From Heterodera schachtii (lineage: Eukaryota; Nematoda; Chromadorea; Rhabditida; Heteroderidae), in the NCBI GenBank assembly GCA_023374025.1, contig SIJG01000105.1:404501-468500 (forward strand): a stretch of DNA of 64,000 bases. Reading direction: 5' to 3'. Below the pieces are notes generated by a model, which saw only the letters and a program-made list of their open reading frames with translations, ran no database searches and was not told where the DNA came from. Position numbers and translations under genes: made by a program. Of the stretch, positions 30,401-45,600 are shown piece after piece; position 1 is the stretch's first letter; every line of letters begins with the position of its first letter.

Positions 30401-32042
30401 TCGCCGCCATCAAACTCAAAATCAGCATATTCCGCCGCCCAATCACCAGAAGGTCATCTCTGCACTCGCCTCTTCCCGTCTTCAATGTCAGAATCAGCAA
30501 CCTTTGACAAATTCTACGCAGCAACAAACGGTGCCAAAAAGCAATGCCAGTGGAAGCCGTCCCGGGTCGCTTAAGGTGTCATATAGAGTTAATTAGCTAT
30601 GTGACTCCGTCCTCTTCGAGACTCGCTTCGAATGCTTTTCTTTTTAGGGTGAACGTCCCTATGGGTCGGCTGCTGATAAAATTCACAGGCATGGGAATCA
30701 GGCGACGACTTCAACATTCTCTCCGGCTGATGTTGATACAGTTCCGTCATCGGCTGTTGGTCCTCCAGTGGAGCCATTTCTGCGTCGAGTCGGTTCGACC
30801 AAACACCGAATCCAACGACCCCCGCCAGTGCCGGACGAAGATGGATTCGTTAGGATGAGTCCACGAAGCATCAAGCAGAAGCAACCGCAAGAAAAACCGC
30901 AGAAAAATGTTGAAGACGGGGGTAGATCATATGCTTAATAAATTCAAAAGATTCATTTATTTTAAGCCATTCATTCCCGGCTAGAACAGAGCAATTCCCT
31001 CTCAGTCACAGCACAACAACAATCAAAACGGATAGCATCTGGTAAGAAAGATCTTCATGCTTTTTAATTTCTGATATTCTATAATATTAGTGATAAAAGA
31101 CAGTGCCATTAATCGCAATTGCGACAACGGAAGGAGTGGTAGCGAGTTGAAAAGGGTGTCGTTGACAAGTAAATTGCCACAGCCGAGGTCAAGTTCGTTA
31201 AAAAACACTCCATCGGCGGCACATCAACAGCCGATGCATTTGCGAAGGGGCGATAATGGCACCGTTGAGCATCCACGACCAACACAACGGCAACATGAGC
31301 AAATGATGTTCGGTTACTCAGCGCCAGAGGTGAAGAAAGCTGGCAAATCGATGTGATATTGCCATAATGGGGAAACATAATTTGGGCTCGTTATCGATTT
31401 GTGAGTTGGAACTTCTGTAGGTTCTTATTTCTAGGCTAATTTTGTGTTTAATCAAATTCTTGAAGTGTTTATTTTTGACGCATAACTCCTTTTAAAAATA
31501 ATTTCCTCATCGACATTCCCGCCCAGCACAGGCAACAGCGATCCGAGGGCGGCGGAATCAGCGAAGGCCGTCACCGGGTCCATAGAGCAGCCAACAATGT
31601 CACTTACATATCAGTGGATGTTGACGAAGACAGTGTTAACTTACCAATTGTACAGAAGGAACAACAGAACCAGCAGCACCACTCCTCGCTGCCACCACAA
31701 TGGCGTCACCAAATTGACGACGACCAACGACGGCACAAGCCAATAATGGAGGAAAAGCAGCGGATGCCTTCCCGTCTGCCGTATTATTGTCCACCGCCGG
31801 ATTACGACGAGGAGAATGGAAACAACGGAATGGGCTCCTCTCCAAATTATGGCCGAACAGGCGGGGCAGCAAACAGGTCGAAATCGGCGATACAACAACA
31901 GAAGCGGCCGACTGTGGCCACTTCCCTCGTGGACCAACAGACGCCATCCGCTGGCAGTAGCAGGAACAGAACGAAACGGTCGGAACCTATGGCCAAACCA
32001 TTGTTTGCACAAGATGAGACCAGAGTGGTGCGACGCTTTTAA
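24471..32042 (+). CDS. TBC-domain Rab GTPase-activating protein, USP6NL/RN-tre-like
   Basis: After a short acidic first exon (24471-24609, donor gtaagt), the exon at 27448 follows in matching phase. It leads into [13 protein letters not shown] and [18 protein letters not shown], the N-terminal signature of RN-tre/USP6NL. The TBC domain spans about 28260-30050. It has [12 protein letters not shown], the arginine-finger motif IDLDINR, the glutamine-finger motif YCQGMSQ (split by an intron), [11 protein letters not shown] and [17 protein letters not shown]. Both catalytic fingers are intact, so it should stimulate GTP hydrolysis on Rab proteins of the endocytic pathway. The C-terminal half (about 30100-32042) is disordered, rich in Gln, Ser and Pro, and includes a PPxY motif (CPPPDYDEE). 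The 2.8-kb first intron holds further reading frames listed separately. Confidence 0.88.
24720..27318 (+). CDS. Hypothetical Ser/Gln-rich coding segments inside the Rab-GAP first intron
   Basis: Three open segments, 24720-25550, about 26531-26765 and about 26920-27318, are longer and less biased than the surrounding DNA. The first contains [17 protein letters not shown]. The second ends NFSQR before a possible gt donor. The third starts [16 protein letters not shown] after a cag acceptor and continues with [20 protein letters not shown] recognise no domain. They could be alternative 5' exons of the Rab GAP, a nested gene on the same strand, or chance frames. Confidence 0.3.
27802..27886. mobile_element. 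Solo left end of a hAT-like MITE
   Basis: The sequence starting caggcccgtagccag and continuing with aatttcgg and gctcttcgg resembles the left end of the complete element at 42419-42798. No matching right terminus follows, so this is a fragment or decayed copy inside an intron of the Rab-GAP gene. Confidence 0.6.
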
Positions 32043-32714
32043 ACGTGGGTGATAGAATAACAAAGCAAACACAAGCGAATCCACACAATTTAATTGTATT
32101 TTACAGAGTGAGGCACCACCGTAACACTTATTGTTAGTCACTTATTTTTTGGGGTTGGCTTCGAAAAAACAAATGTCGCCCTAACAATGCCTCACAATAA
32201 ATGTGTTTTTGCCGCTCTCCTTGAATTCTTTGTTCTATTGTTCCCAAATAAGTCCCAAAAAATAAAAATGTATTTGACACTATTTTTTCACTAAACTTAT
32301 TCTTCATACATCTTGTCAAATTCTGTTTTGTTCCGTCCACCCCATCCCCTTCTCTGCTTTTCTCTTCCAAATTCATTCATTGAGCGATGAGTGGTTTATC
32401 CGAATATATACAATAAATGCAAGTTGAGAACACATTCCTCCAATTTAAAATGCATTTCCTGTACCTTTCCAACGAAAAAAGTGATGCCAAGAATTTCGCA
32501 TAATATTTTCAATATTATTTTAATTAAAATATTCAAGTAATGAACAAATGTGTCAGCTTTTATCTAAATAAAGTTTTAATGAATTACAAGCATTTATGAC
32601 TATGTGTATTTTTTCGGATTTAGATATACCAATCATTTGAATTCTGAGTTTTTTTAGTGTACTATTTTTTAAACAATCAATTTTGTATTCTTTTCTGATA
32701 ACGTTAATTGTTCC
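32043..32714. other. Intergenic spacer, AT-rich
   Basis: Between the Rab-GAP stop and the lipase start on the same strand. It has AT-rich 3'-UTR-like sequence and no coding frame with family similarity. A tttttag acceptor at about 32656 could serve trans-splicing of the lipase transcript. Confidence 0.5.
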
Positions 32715-35700
32715 ATGCCTTCTCTGCACGCTTTCGGGCGAAGGTGGAACATCGCCAGGTGATAATGCAGCCTATTTGACAATCGGAATTATTTGGCTTT
32801 TGAGTGATGACTTCGTTTTCCCTGGTCTTACCGATCTGTTTGCTCGAAGCGCATGGTACGATTTGAATGTCCTGTTATTTTTGCAATATTATTGACGAAT
32901 CCTTTTGTTGGGCTATTGTCCAAATTTTCAACTTCCCCAGTCCCAACATGCACTGTTTTTCCCCACCTTTTCAGGGTGTTCGGCTCCGTGGCCCTTTTTA
33001 TCCTTCACAATCCCTTCGAATGCGATTCCGTTTCCTGGCTCCCTTTGGTGCTGATAATGCTCGTTTTGAACATTGTCTCTGGCGCACTTTCCATGGCTTT
33101 GGCCCTTCTCAGTGCCCAAGTGCTCCTTTCTCCGAAAACCTTTGAGATTCCTTTCATTAGGGCTCCATTATGAACACGCAGCGGAGGCGTCACGTTTCGA
33201 CGCTGCTTTATGTCCGACTGCCCATTTTTGTTGCTGAAATGGCGTGGACTGTTCTGACAACTCTGATCGCATTCGGTAATTTGCACAGCAACCGAATAAA
33301 AGCAGACAATTTCAGATGTGTTCAGTAATGCCAGCCATTTGTGTCGAATTTCCACGGGCATTAGGTGCGAAAGAAAACATTTTTATGATAAAAAGGGAAT
33401 TAATGTCATTGACAGACTTTTTATTTTGGTGGTTTCAAATGCGGAAGAATAAAATCGGAAGTGAATCATTGGTAAACGTTTATGTCATAGGATAGCGGTT
33501 GTGCTGGAGCTTTTCCTCGTCCTCTCCACCCTTTTCGGGTTTGTCATCGTTTTCAATCCGATCGACGGTCGCCGCATGGATCGATCGATGGTTGACGAAC
33601 GCCTTTACTGGCGGAGACGCCTTTTTCTTGTGAGTAATGTGTGCATTGCCTTCCATCATTTATTGTGTTGTAATCGTTCAGTGTAAAATGGGCCAAGATG
33701 CGTTGGTCCGCGAGGCAATCGACGACATCGCCACTTTGGTCGCCTTTTACTTTGTGGAAACTGACTTTGTTCTGTCCGACATCATCGCCGGCCTTTTGCT
33801 GCTCGTCCATTCGCCCACAAAATGCATCCCTCAGTCTCTTGGCGATGTGCAAAACGTTTCAAAACAACGGCCGGAATGGATGGAGGTCGACCAGGGCAAT
33901 TGAGGGGGGGGGGGGAGGGGTGCTTCTGCTAACCCGGAGCAGGTCGTTTGGTCGTTTCCTTCCCTCTCTCCCCGAGAAAAACTTCAAAATTTAACCGAAA
34001 CTTAAGAATTTTTAAGAAAAAGCCATAAAATTTTCTTAATTTGTGACAATTTTTTCCTTCATTTTCGGAAATTTTAAATCTTTTCTCGAAAATTTATTAG
34101 TTTTTGTAAATTTGTGAAATTTTCTCGGGGGGGGGGGAGTGAATTGTACCTCTGCAAATAATTTCTCTCTTTTAAATTTGGAAATAAGGAGAATTCGGAC
34201 GGGTGAATAGTTCGCGGTGCCTACAATTTTTTAGCGAAGGTTCTCCCATTTTGGCACTCTGCGGAAGGGGGCGGGGGGGGGGGGGTTAATAAACTTTGTA
34301 AATTGTTGGCCTCACTCTAATAATTCCCTCCAGATTCCCCACTGTCTTGAGTTGGCCAATCGTTACTTGGGCTTTTCTGTGGCCGTCTACGGATGGCCCT
34401 TTTACGTGCTGACCAATTGCGCTTGCTGTTCCTGGTGTTTGCTGTGCCGTCGTTTGTGCACATTGAGCAAAGGCATTGTCAGCGAAGAGATTGTTGTCGT
34501 TGCGGACAATTGTTGCGCATGCCATCAAAGGTAAGAAAAAAGAAGCAAAAAATTTAGCAGCATTTTCATAATTTTTTACCGTTTGGCTTTGTCAAATATA
34601 AAATTTGTTTCCAAGTGCGTTTATGCTTCGGTTGGATTCCCATTGTCGCCTTTGTTTCCTCTCTTTTCGCAACCGCCTCTTCGAAGTGCCATTCGCTGTG
34701 CTTGTGGACAATAAAACACGGGCAATTGTTGTCACAATTCGAGGTCCCTTTTTGAGTATTACAAATTTGCTAATGACCGAATTTGAATGCGATGTCTTCT
34801 CCGCTCTCAATTGTGTTCCCACCTTCCCATTTTCAGGCTCCGCTTCTTTCATGGATCTGATCACCGATCTTTCGCTGAGTGATGAACTGCTCGAATGCTC
34901 AGTGGACGTTGATTCCGACCCAATTCTGTGCAATGACAAGGAATTGGATGGTCGAGGGGAAGTGCGCGTTCACAAAGGAATGCTTCGCGGAGCGAGGCGA
35001 GTTCCACCAAAAGCCCCCTTTACCAAAGATGAGCCAAAATGAGAACCCCTCTAAATGGAGGGGAATGAGTTCAGAATAGTCGGGAGAGAGAGGGAAAGAC
35101 AGAGAGAGTGTGGCGCCATTTTTGGCAAAAATTTTCTGCATTTTGACGGCGCTTACCGATAATTGTAAAATTTCAAGGGGGTGGGAACAAGCTGCTTCCA
35201 CCAAAAAATTAAATAATTCCTTGTTTTGCAGATATGTTTACGAAACATTAATGAGCAACCACGTGTTGGAAGACCTTGTGCTGGAATGCCCCGGCTATTC
35301 TTTGGTCGTTTGCGGTCATTCACTCGGCGGTGGCATCGCTTCACTTTTGGCACTGCTTTTAAAGTCACCGCCCCTTTTTTAAAATATTTTATGTTGAAAT
35401 ATTTAATTGCGAAAGATGATATTCCATTCCTTTTTTCTGTACTTAAGGCCCAAATATGCCGATGTTCGCTGTTTCGCGTTCGGTCCGCCTGGGCCTGTAA
35501 TTAGCGAAAATGGAATTGCGGACACGGAGCACAACACACTGTCCATTGTGCTGGGCGATGACGTCATCCCACGCATGACGACGCATTCCATCCACAAACT
35601 GAAGCAGGAGATCGAGCGAGAAATTGTCTCCACGGACAGGGCGAAGTACGAAGTGTTGATCAAAGGCTTCTTCAAGCTGTTCATAGCCTACCCATTCGAA

Positions 35701-36239
35701 TTGCACGGGAGAACTGCCGGTATTGTCAGGTTTTTAGTTGCAAGGAAAAATCCCATTTGAGCAACTGATTCTGACGCCGTTTCCACGAGTAATCTTTGTC
35801 GAACTGAAAGCAGTGTTACTGCTCTTCCTCCGCCACCAAGTGCCGAGCAATGGAAGAATGGTGCCGGAATTCGAGTGGGTCCCTTTGAAAATTCATTTTT
35901 GTAACTTTTTCCATGTTAGGGCATTTGTTGTTTTTCTTGTCGTGAATCACATTTATCGTATTCAGCATCTTCGACCACCCGGCCATCTTCTGCATTTGAC
36001 ATGCACTGACAACAAAAATGTTGAGTTGTGCTGGATAAAACACACCGCCCTCTACGAAATCCAGGTTACTTTTTTGATGGATTTGTGTTTTATTACGAAT
36101 GTTTTAGCTAAATGCCTCGATGATACGTGACCATTGGATTTTTAACATTGAAAAAGCACTGAAAAAGGCAGTCGATACATACGCTAAAGTCGAGGACGAA
36201 CAGCAGAACGAAGACACACAAAGGATTTTCATTGCATAA
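32715..36239 (+). CDS. sn-1-specific diacylglycerol lipase, DAGL-beta-like
   Basis: Exon 1 (32715-32758) reads MPSLHAFGRRWNIAS. After a 46-bp intron (32759-32804) it joins SDDFVFPG, reproducing the conserved DAGL N-terminus. Four membrane segments follow, including VFGSVALFILHNP and LLYVRLPIFVAEMAWTV. Then come LSDIIAGLLLL, VAVYGWPFYVL and the lipase domain. The catalytic serine lies in GHSLGGG (about 35314-35334) and a catalytic aspartate in LGDDVIPR. The RPPGHLLHL and WIKH regions near 35970-36045 correspond to the late part of the domain that supplies the histidine. DAGLs hydrolyse diacylglycerol to 2-arachidonoylglycerol-type monoacylglycerols at membranes. The long regulatory tail of DAGL-alpha is absent, which fits the beta type. 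Introns carry poly-G runs such as 34273-34285. Confidence 0.9.
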
Positions 36240-37629
36240 TTGCTATTTGAAAAACAAAAAATAGTGCATGGGTAGTCTTTGTCTTTGGTCCCAACTTTAT
36301 TTTCTGTTCATTTATTGTATGTAAAGTATGCTTTATCTTTATCCAAATCTCAATTTGTCATGTCTTTTACATTTTCAGGTGTTTCTTTTATTGCTTTTGG
36401 TTATTGAAATTGAAAATAATTTAATAGTTTATTCAAATAAATATGTATTAAATTTTAATCAAAAAGCGGTAACATTCTACATATGAAAATTAAATTTGAG
36501 AATTAAATAGTTACGTAAACCAAATACCGTATTTATCTGTGCTTTGTTCCCCCTTTTTCGAAAAAAAAATTCTTAAAAATTTTAGTGTCATAAAAACAAG
36601 TTTCTTCGGCTTTTCGAGGTCACTGATCACGGATCCGGCATCAATTTCGGCCAGTTCCGGACCCCGGACCCTAACTCGAATAAAAAGACGAAAATGCAAA
36701 TTTTCTAATTTCATTTCGTTTAAAACGGCCTAAACGATTTTTTATTACAGGGTTAATAGTTTTCAGTTTGTTTACGTATGTTTACACCCGGAATAAAGTC
36801 TTGCTAAAAATACGCTTTGAATGATGTTAATTTGTAAAATTTTATCGACTAAAAAAAGTTGTGAAATCGGTTCTAGTCGGTTTTTTACGCGTTCCATGAC
36901 ATTTTACGCGTCCCAAAAACAGTTGTTTGTTTTTCGAAGCATTAACCGGAAATTTATACCACCCGAATCGTTATAGAAATACAAAAATAAAGCTTCAATT
37001 TAGGCCTAGGCCCAAGCAAGCCTAAGTCTTCAGCCTAGACTTAAGCTTAAGCCTAAAGTTTAGGCTTAGTCTAAGCCATTGTACGAGTTGTCTTTGTATG
37101 AACACCGTAGATTTAACAACCGAAATAAAAAAAGTACTGAATATAGGACAAAAAAAAGACAAGTTCCTCTTAGTTATTGGGACAGCTAAAATACCATGGA
37201 CACATCATGGTACGCGTAAACTGTTGTTGGGACGCGTAGAATGTGTTGTTGGGACGCGTAAAATGTTATGGAACGCGTAAAACCGACTAGACCCTGAAAC
37301 CTTAAACTTGTCTGGGACGCACTTGGCCCGCTGCCGACTAATTTTCTTAAAATTTTTCAAGAAATTAAATATATGATAAAAATCATAGGCAAAATCAATA
37401 TTTTTGCAAAATATGATTCTCAGGGTATTTGTTGTTTTATATTTTTCACAAATCTTATTCTCTTTAAGTTGTCAGTGTATAACATGTTTCTGGTATAAGT
37501 GTCTTTCGTCTCCACGTTTCTCAATTTTTGTCCGGGCGATTGATGTGCCGCTCCCTTCCACTGTCGTCACTCCAAAATTCCCAACTCAACTCTCCCCGGC
37601 CAAATCTCCACGTTCGGTTCTTCTTTCAG
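36240..37629. other. Intergenic region containing a MITE
   Basis: Apart from the inverted-repeat element at 36873-37290 this is AT-rich DNA with no supportable gene. Segments near 37500-37620 have some coding character and acceptor-like ends, so the true first exons of the downstream JNK gene may be here. Confidence 0.5.
36873..37290. mobile_element. 418-bp MITE with about 40-bp terminal inverted repeats
   Basis: The left end, starting ctagtcggttttttacgcg, and the right end, finishing cgcgtaaaaccgactag, are inverted copies over about 40 bases, including the internal tttacgcgtccca. Six ACGCGT sites cluster in the two ends, with extra copies near 37210-37240. The interior (37000-37078) has TTAGGC and GCCTAA motifs in alternating orientation. 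No transposase frame is present. Confidence 0.75.
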
Positions 37630-40483
<2,854 letters not shown>

Positions 40484-41027
40484 GCACTTTTTTGGGCGAC
40501 ATTCCTTAATATTTCCGTTCTGTCATGTTCTCAAATTGCACCCTTCAGCCAATCCCCATTTTACTGAATAGTCAAACATTTTTTTGAAAATATATTCCAA
40601 ATTTGTGTATATATTATTTTGTATTAAAAAGCATTGCTGGTTCATGGAATGACAAAACGTAACTAAAAGGCGAGAGAGGACTCCCCCCCCCCCCCTATCG
40701 GTCGAAAAAGGATAAGAATGATTATTTTTTGACTCCACAATTCGTTGTCAATCTCTGCCCCTTTTTGTATAAATTGTGATGTTTCAATGTTCCAGCATTG
40801 TCTGCAGTATCAAATCAGAGATGTGCCGAAAATTGGTTTCTAATTGAGAAAATTGGTGCATCCCTTTTCCGTTTTCATTGCCATTTTAAATAGTTATCCA
40901 AACAAATAAATATGATAATAATAATAACTGACTATTTTATGATGGGTTATTTACTGTAATGCAAAATTTAATTTATTTTGGCAAATAAATTCACTATTAT
41001 TACATTAATTTGTGCGTTTTCTTTCAG
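40484..41027. other. Intergenic spacer between JNK and DCAF13
   Basis: AT-rich, with a short C run near 40681-40694. No coding frame with family similarity was found. It ends in a pyrimidine-rich acceptor directly at the next start codon. Confidence 0.5.
41018..41027 (+). promoter_or_regulatory. Probable trans-splice acceptor at a start codon
   Basis: The sequence ttctttcag directly abuts the ATG of the DCAF13-like gene, and there is no plausible upstream coding exon. In nematodes such an acceptor at the start codon usually receives a spliced leader. The acceptor is seen directly; trans-splicing is inferred. Confidence 0.5.
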
Positions 41028-43720
41028 ATGAAAGTCAAAGTGATCTCCAGACATCCGGATGAATACCAACGCGAGACAAAACACGACATATTCAAGGGTT
41101 AGGAGCTTTATGAAGATATTTTTGGTGATTTTTCCCATCCAAAATCAGTGCCTCGGAATTACGCCGCCCCGCCCGACCCATTTCAGCAGCAGGTGGAGTA
41201 CACGAGAGCACTGAACGCGGCAAAGTTGGAGCGCATGTTCGCGAAGCCGTTTCTGGCTGCCTTTGATGGGCACAATGAGGCGGTCAGTTGGTGTTGGCAT
41301 TTCATTTATTATTGGCATTTCGTATCCCCATTTACCTACATTTCTTCGTATATTTTCAAATTGTTTAATCCATACGTTCGCAGGTCAATTTGTTGGTCAA
41401 ACATCCCACCCGTCTGTCCACCGTTCTGTCCGGTGCGCGTGATGGCCAAGTCCGAGTGTGGCATTTGGCCACTCGCCGCTGTTTGCACATCCTCCAGGCA
41501 CATTCCGGCCCCATCAACGGTCTCTCTGTTGATGCATCTGACGGTTTGCACTTTGTCACGGTTGGCCAAGACGCGCAGCTCAAAGTGTGGCCGTTGCCAA
41601 TTGAATTTGATGGAAATGCTCGGCCAACGCAGCCCGTCCATTCGGTCGGTGCCAATGAATTGGCCTTTTCTTTTGTGTAACGTTCTGTCCCTTTCCTTGG
41701 CCATTCGCAGTTGTCCCTTGACGGGGTCCCTCACGGCTGTTCCCACGTGGCGATGTCCAGCGATTTCGTCACCTGTGGTGAGGGCATTTCGGTGTGGCGG
41801 TTGCACAGGTGAGAAGTGTCCAGACGTGGTGTCCTCTCCCAATCGGTGTCATCCTTTTCAGATCTTCGCCCATTCGCCATTACGCTGTTGGGCCCAACAC
41901 TGTGCAGCATATTAACTGCAACCCCATAGAGGAAGGCATTATGGCCGGATGTGCCGCAGATCGCTCCATTTTTCTGTTCGACACCCGCCAGAAAGTGCCG
42001 CTGAGCCGCGTAGTGCTCAAACTGAGGACGAACAGGTGCAAAAATGCCGTTTAACAAAGTCCAAATGACTTTGCCAATTGATTTAAGCATTGCCTGGCAT
42101 CCGCTTGAGCCGTTCACTTTCGTTGCTGCAAATGAAGACTACAAGTCAGTCTGACGAACCTTTCATTACGTTGTTTATTGGGTATCTTTTTGACTTACTC
42201 CGCTTTTTGTCAGTTTGTACACCTTCGACATGCGCCGGTTGGACTCCGCTCGCCACGTCCACCAAGGGCACACCTCCGCTGTGATGGACGTCGACTTTGC
42301 GCCATCTGGTCACGAATTTGTCAGTGGGAGTTTTGACAGATCCTTGCGCATTTTCCCTGTTGAACAATGGCGAAGTCGGTGAGAAACATTTCCCCCATGG
42401 ACGTCCCAGGATTATAAGCAGGCCCGTAACCAGGAAAAAATTTCGGGAGGGGCAACCGAAGAGCTTTTTTTTTTTTTTTGCTCTTCGGGCCAGAAATTTT
42501 TTCTCTCCATCGTATATTTAAAATTGTGGGCGCCTGACAGCAAAAAATAGGAAATATAGCCGATTTCGCGCCAAAAAATGACTACATTTTTGCATTTTTT
42601 GGGCTTCAAGGTTCAAAAATTAAGGTAATATAGCGGTCCGGCGGTGCCGATAGGCGCCGCCGGGAAAATTTTTTTGTTTTAATGCATTTTGATAAGAAAT
42701 TTGGTTAAAAATTTTTAAAAAAAATGCCCATTTTTACTGGAAAAGTTTTTCATTTTTCATTTCGGGGGGGGCAACTGCCCCCCCTGGTTACGGGCCTGAT
42801 TATAAGTTAAGGGGGGGGGCACCGTTCATAGGCGATGAGACTGTCTTCTTTCACACCACTTTTTGCAGCGGGGTGTAAAAATATTTTTTGCAAAAATTTA
42901 AAAAGTGCAAGCAACAATGAGAAAATGTAAAAAATACAACTCGTTAGGCTTTGAGCCAACTCATTGGCACTAAAAAAATTTTTTGTTTTTGTAATTAGGC
43001 AAAAATTATTATATTTGGATTCTTTTTATTTATCGATGATAAAATTGGGCGAAGCCGCAAATGTCGGGCCGTAACTGTCCGAATTTGGCTTGGGCAACGC
43101 AAATGTCCGAAAATAGGCCGCAAATGTATGGGCACCAATTTAATATTTTATTTTTGCGTCGATGTTTGTGGGTGCATCTCCTCTATTTCCTGTTTATAAA
43201 TTTCCCTCCTAATTGTAAGGGAAGTGTACCACACCCCGCGGATGCAATATGTGCTGTCCGTCTTGTGGTCTTCCGACAACAAATTTGTGTTGTCCGGCAG
43301 CGATGACATGAACATTCGCCTGTGGAAGGCAAATGCAGCCGAAAAACTTGGCCCGGTTAGTCATTTTGATGGTTTTAATCCGAACAGATAATAAAAAGAG
43401 CATTTTTAGCTCTGTCCACGCGAGAAAGCGGCGATCGAATACAGCCAGAAATTGCGTGAAACTTTCCAAGGCCATCCGGAAGTGCGGCGTATCGTCAAAC
43501 ATCGGCACGTGCCGAAAGCTATTTACAGGTTCAGTTTTTTTCGATTTTTAAAAATTCCTAATTGTTATGCCAAATTCACAGTGCCGCGCGGGAGCACAGA
43601 ATCATACGTGAATCACAGAGGAGAAAGGACAAAAACAGGCGGAAAAACACGAAAAGTGCCGCAACAGAACCATTTACATCGGAGAGGGCGAAAGCCATTG
43701 TCAGCGAAGGGTTGGAATGA
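41028..43720 (+). CDS. DCAF13/Sof1-type WD40 protein of ribosome biogenesis
   Basis: The start MKVKVISRHPDEYQRETKHD and then VPRNYAAPPDPFQQQVEYTR match the DCAF13/WDSOF1 N-terminus. WD40 repeats follow: AFDGHNEAVNLLVKHP, LSGARDGQVRVWHL, LQAHSGPINGLS, GQDAQLKVWPL, HQGHTSAVMDVDFAP, SGSFDRSLRIF and LSGSDDMNIRLWK. The Sof1 domain closes the protein: HPEVRRIVKHRHVPKAIYS, then a basic stretch and SERAKAIVSEGLE before the stop at 43718-43720. Sof1/DCAF13 is part of the small-subunit processome with U3 snoRNA. An intron at about 42380-43220 contains a complete 380-bp MITE. The gene converges on BPNT1 with 159 bp between their stops. Confidence 0.93.
42419..42798. mobile_element. 380-bp hAT-like MITE with perfect 8-bp target duplication
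   Basis: Left terminus caggcccgtaaccagg and right terminus cctggttacgggcctg are inverted copies. Both sides carry the identical octamer attataag (42411-42418 and 42799-42806). The 8-bp duplication and CAGG-type ends fit hAT. The interior is AT-rich with a 14-T run and no transposase, so it is non-autonomous. It sits in an intron of the DCAF13-like gene. Confidence 0.9.
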
Positions 43721-43879
43721 AATGCGATTGGAAAGCGGGAAAATAATAAAAATGTCATTGTTTTGTTTTTGTTCGATAAATTCTCAAAAACGGAAACATA
43801 AGGGAATGCGTCACAATTACAAAATGGGAAGGGAAACCCGGACGGAGGTGGAGATGTCCCAACATTGTCAAATTGGTAT

Positions 43880-45600
43880 TCACAGACCAACAATTTCTGT
43901 TTCTGGCAGCGCTTCCTTCACAAGTTGGGGGATGGCGACAACGAAACTCTTAGAAATCACAATGAATGGAGAATCAACGGCTAATAACCCCAATGTGTTC
44001 CTTTCCACTTACTTGGTGGTCGACGCCCGGGGCGGTCGCGAGCACTCCCCCGCTGTTTATCAACTGTACGGAGGGTCCGTAATTAATCAGTCGGCCGGAC
44101 ATATCCGATAAAGTTCCACCGAAAAGTGCAGATTGTTGTCAAAAATAATTTCTAAATGTACCAGCAGCGAGTAGCAAAGCCTCGGGTGCGGCGGTGTCCC
44201 ATTTTTTGCAGCCCCTCGAGGCGAAAACGTAAGCAGTGGCCCCCTCCAAACAGCGCAACACTTTAAAGCCCGCGCCTCCCACCCGTTCAATTTCGCTGAT
44301 CAGTTTCCCCTCGACCAACGCGTCCAATGCCTTTTGCACCTAATGCGGAAGAAAAAAATACCACAGGAAAACAAAATGAAATTAAAAAAGGATTTCGACC
44401 AATTCGGTGTGGTGACTTGCGGTAGTGACAGCGACCCGTGGCATTTGTCCATCAGCTGAAAAGGGGGAGAAATGAGAACAATAGGCACAATCAGACAAGG
44501 ACATTCGCACTTTGTTGTGCCGTTTTCTGATGGCCAAAAGTGCCAACTCCGACAATCGACCAAATGGTGCGACCGTTCGGTGCCAATCCGTCAGCCGTTT
44601 GTTGTCCCTCATAATACGGCTGATGAACAATGCCGGCCACCGGTCGGCCTTTGTGAGTGATGCCAATGAGCACAGTGACTTGGCGGAGGAGCGCTGAAAA
44701 TCTTTTTCCCTTTTCTCGCCATTTGTCCTAATTTATCTAACCCGGGTTTTCTTTTGACTTTGTAAATTCGGAAGTGCCGTCCAACGGATCGACCCAAACG
44801 ACGACCTAACGGAGACAACAAATTATGGCGAAAGCAACGGGCAAAGAAAGCCTTGCGTCTTTCATTTCGATGCTGCGCAATTCGTTGGGCACTCTTTCGT
44901 CGTTGCTCAGCACTTCCGAAGACGGCACCGCCGTGGTGGCATTCTGAAAAACAAAAGGTACAACAACAAACGGACAATAAATATCCAAAAAGTCGGACGG
45001 ACCTCATTGAAGATAATGTGAAAATGATGTGAAGATGGCAAAGGTTGAAGCGTTTGAAAGGGCGTCGATGGGGGCGCAATGTCCTGAAAAAGTGTAATGA
45101 GCCGAAAAGACCAAAGGCATTCACTTCCTCGCCAATAATCTTAAGATTTTCGCCGAATTTCGCACGCAGTGACCGTTCAATGCAAATTTGAGCTGAACTA
45201 AACGTCAACACAACAATCGGAACGATAATTACTGATTTCCTTTTGTTGGAATCCAAAAATGCGACTAATAATATGGCGTTTTTGGCCAGAAAACATTCGT
45301 ATTTTTAGGGAATTTGCGGTTCGCTTAAGCCGCCCTTTGCCACCAAATGCCAAAAATGTCCAACCGATCGGCCTCGGTTTGCAAATCCTTCATTTGTCCC
45401 GTTTGGTCTTTGTTCACAATTTTCAGGTCGCCACTTTTCATTATGTCCTAAATTGGTCTGTTATTAAACGCGTTCAGATTTGAGGGTTGCAATTGTGCCT
45501 TAATAATTCCGCCCGCCGCTTCGGACAGTCGCACCGACGAGGCGACCAACCGCGTGAGAAGACACGCCTTGTCCCATAGCATTTCTTTTTCTGACGTCAT
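43880..45600 (-). CDS. 3'(2'),5'-bisphosphate nucleotidase (BPNT1-like)
   Basis: The N-terminus [20 protein letters not shown] leads into [13 protein letters not shown]. Metal-binding motifs of the inositol-monophosphatase fold follow: IIGEE (about 45135-45150), [14 protein letters not shown] (about 44770-44810), then [20 protein letters not shown] and [11 protein letters not shown]. The last motif block reads [34 protein letters not shown]. The end reads [17 protein letters not shown] and, after one more intron, [20 protein letters not shown] before the stop at 43880. BPNT1 hydrolyses PAP to AMP in the cytosol and is lithium-sensitive, keeping PAP from inhibiting sulfation and RNA exonucleases. 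All metal ligands I can locate are present. Confidence 0.92.

Noticed and set aside
37000..37078. Interstitial telomere
   Set aside because: The TTAGGC-like motifs alternate orientation and are degenerate rather than tandem, and they lie inside a MITE, so a true telomere relic is not supported.
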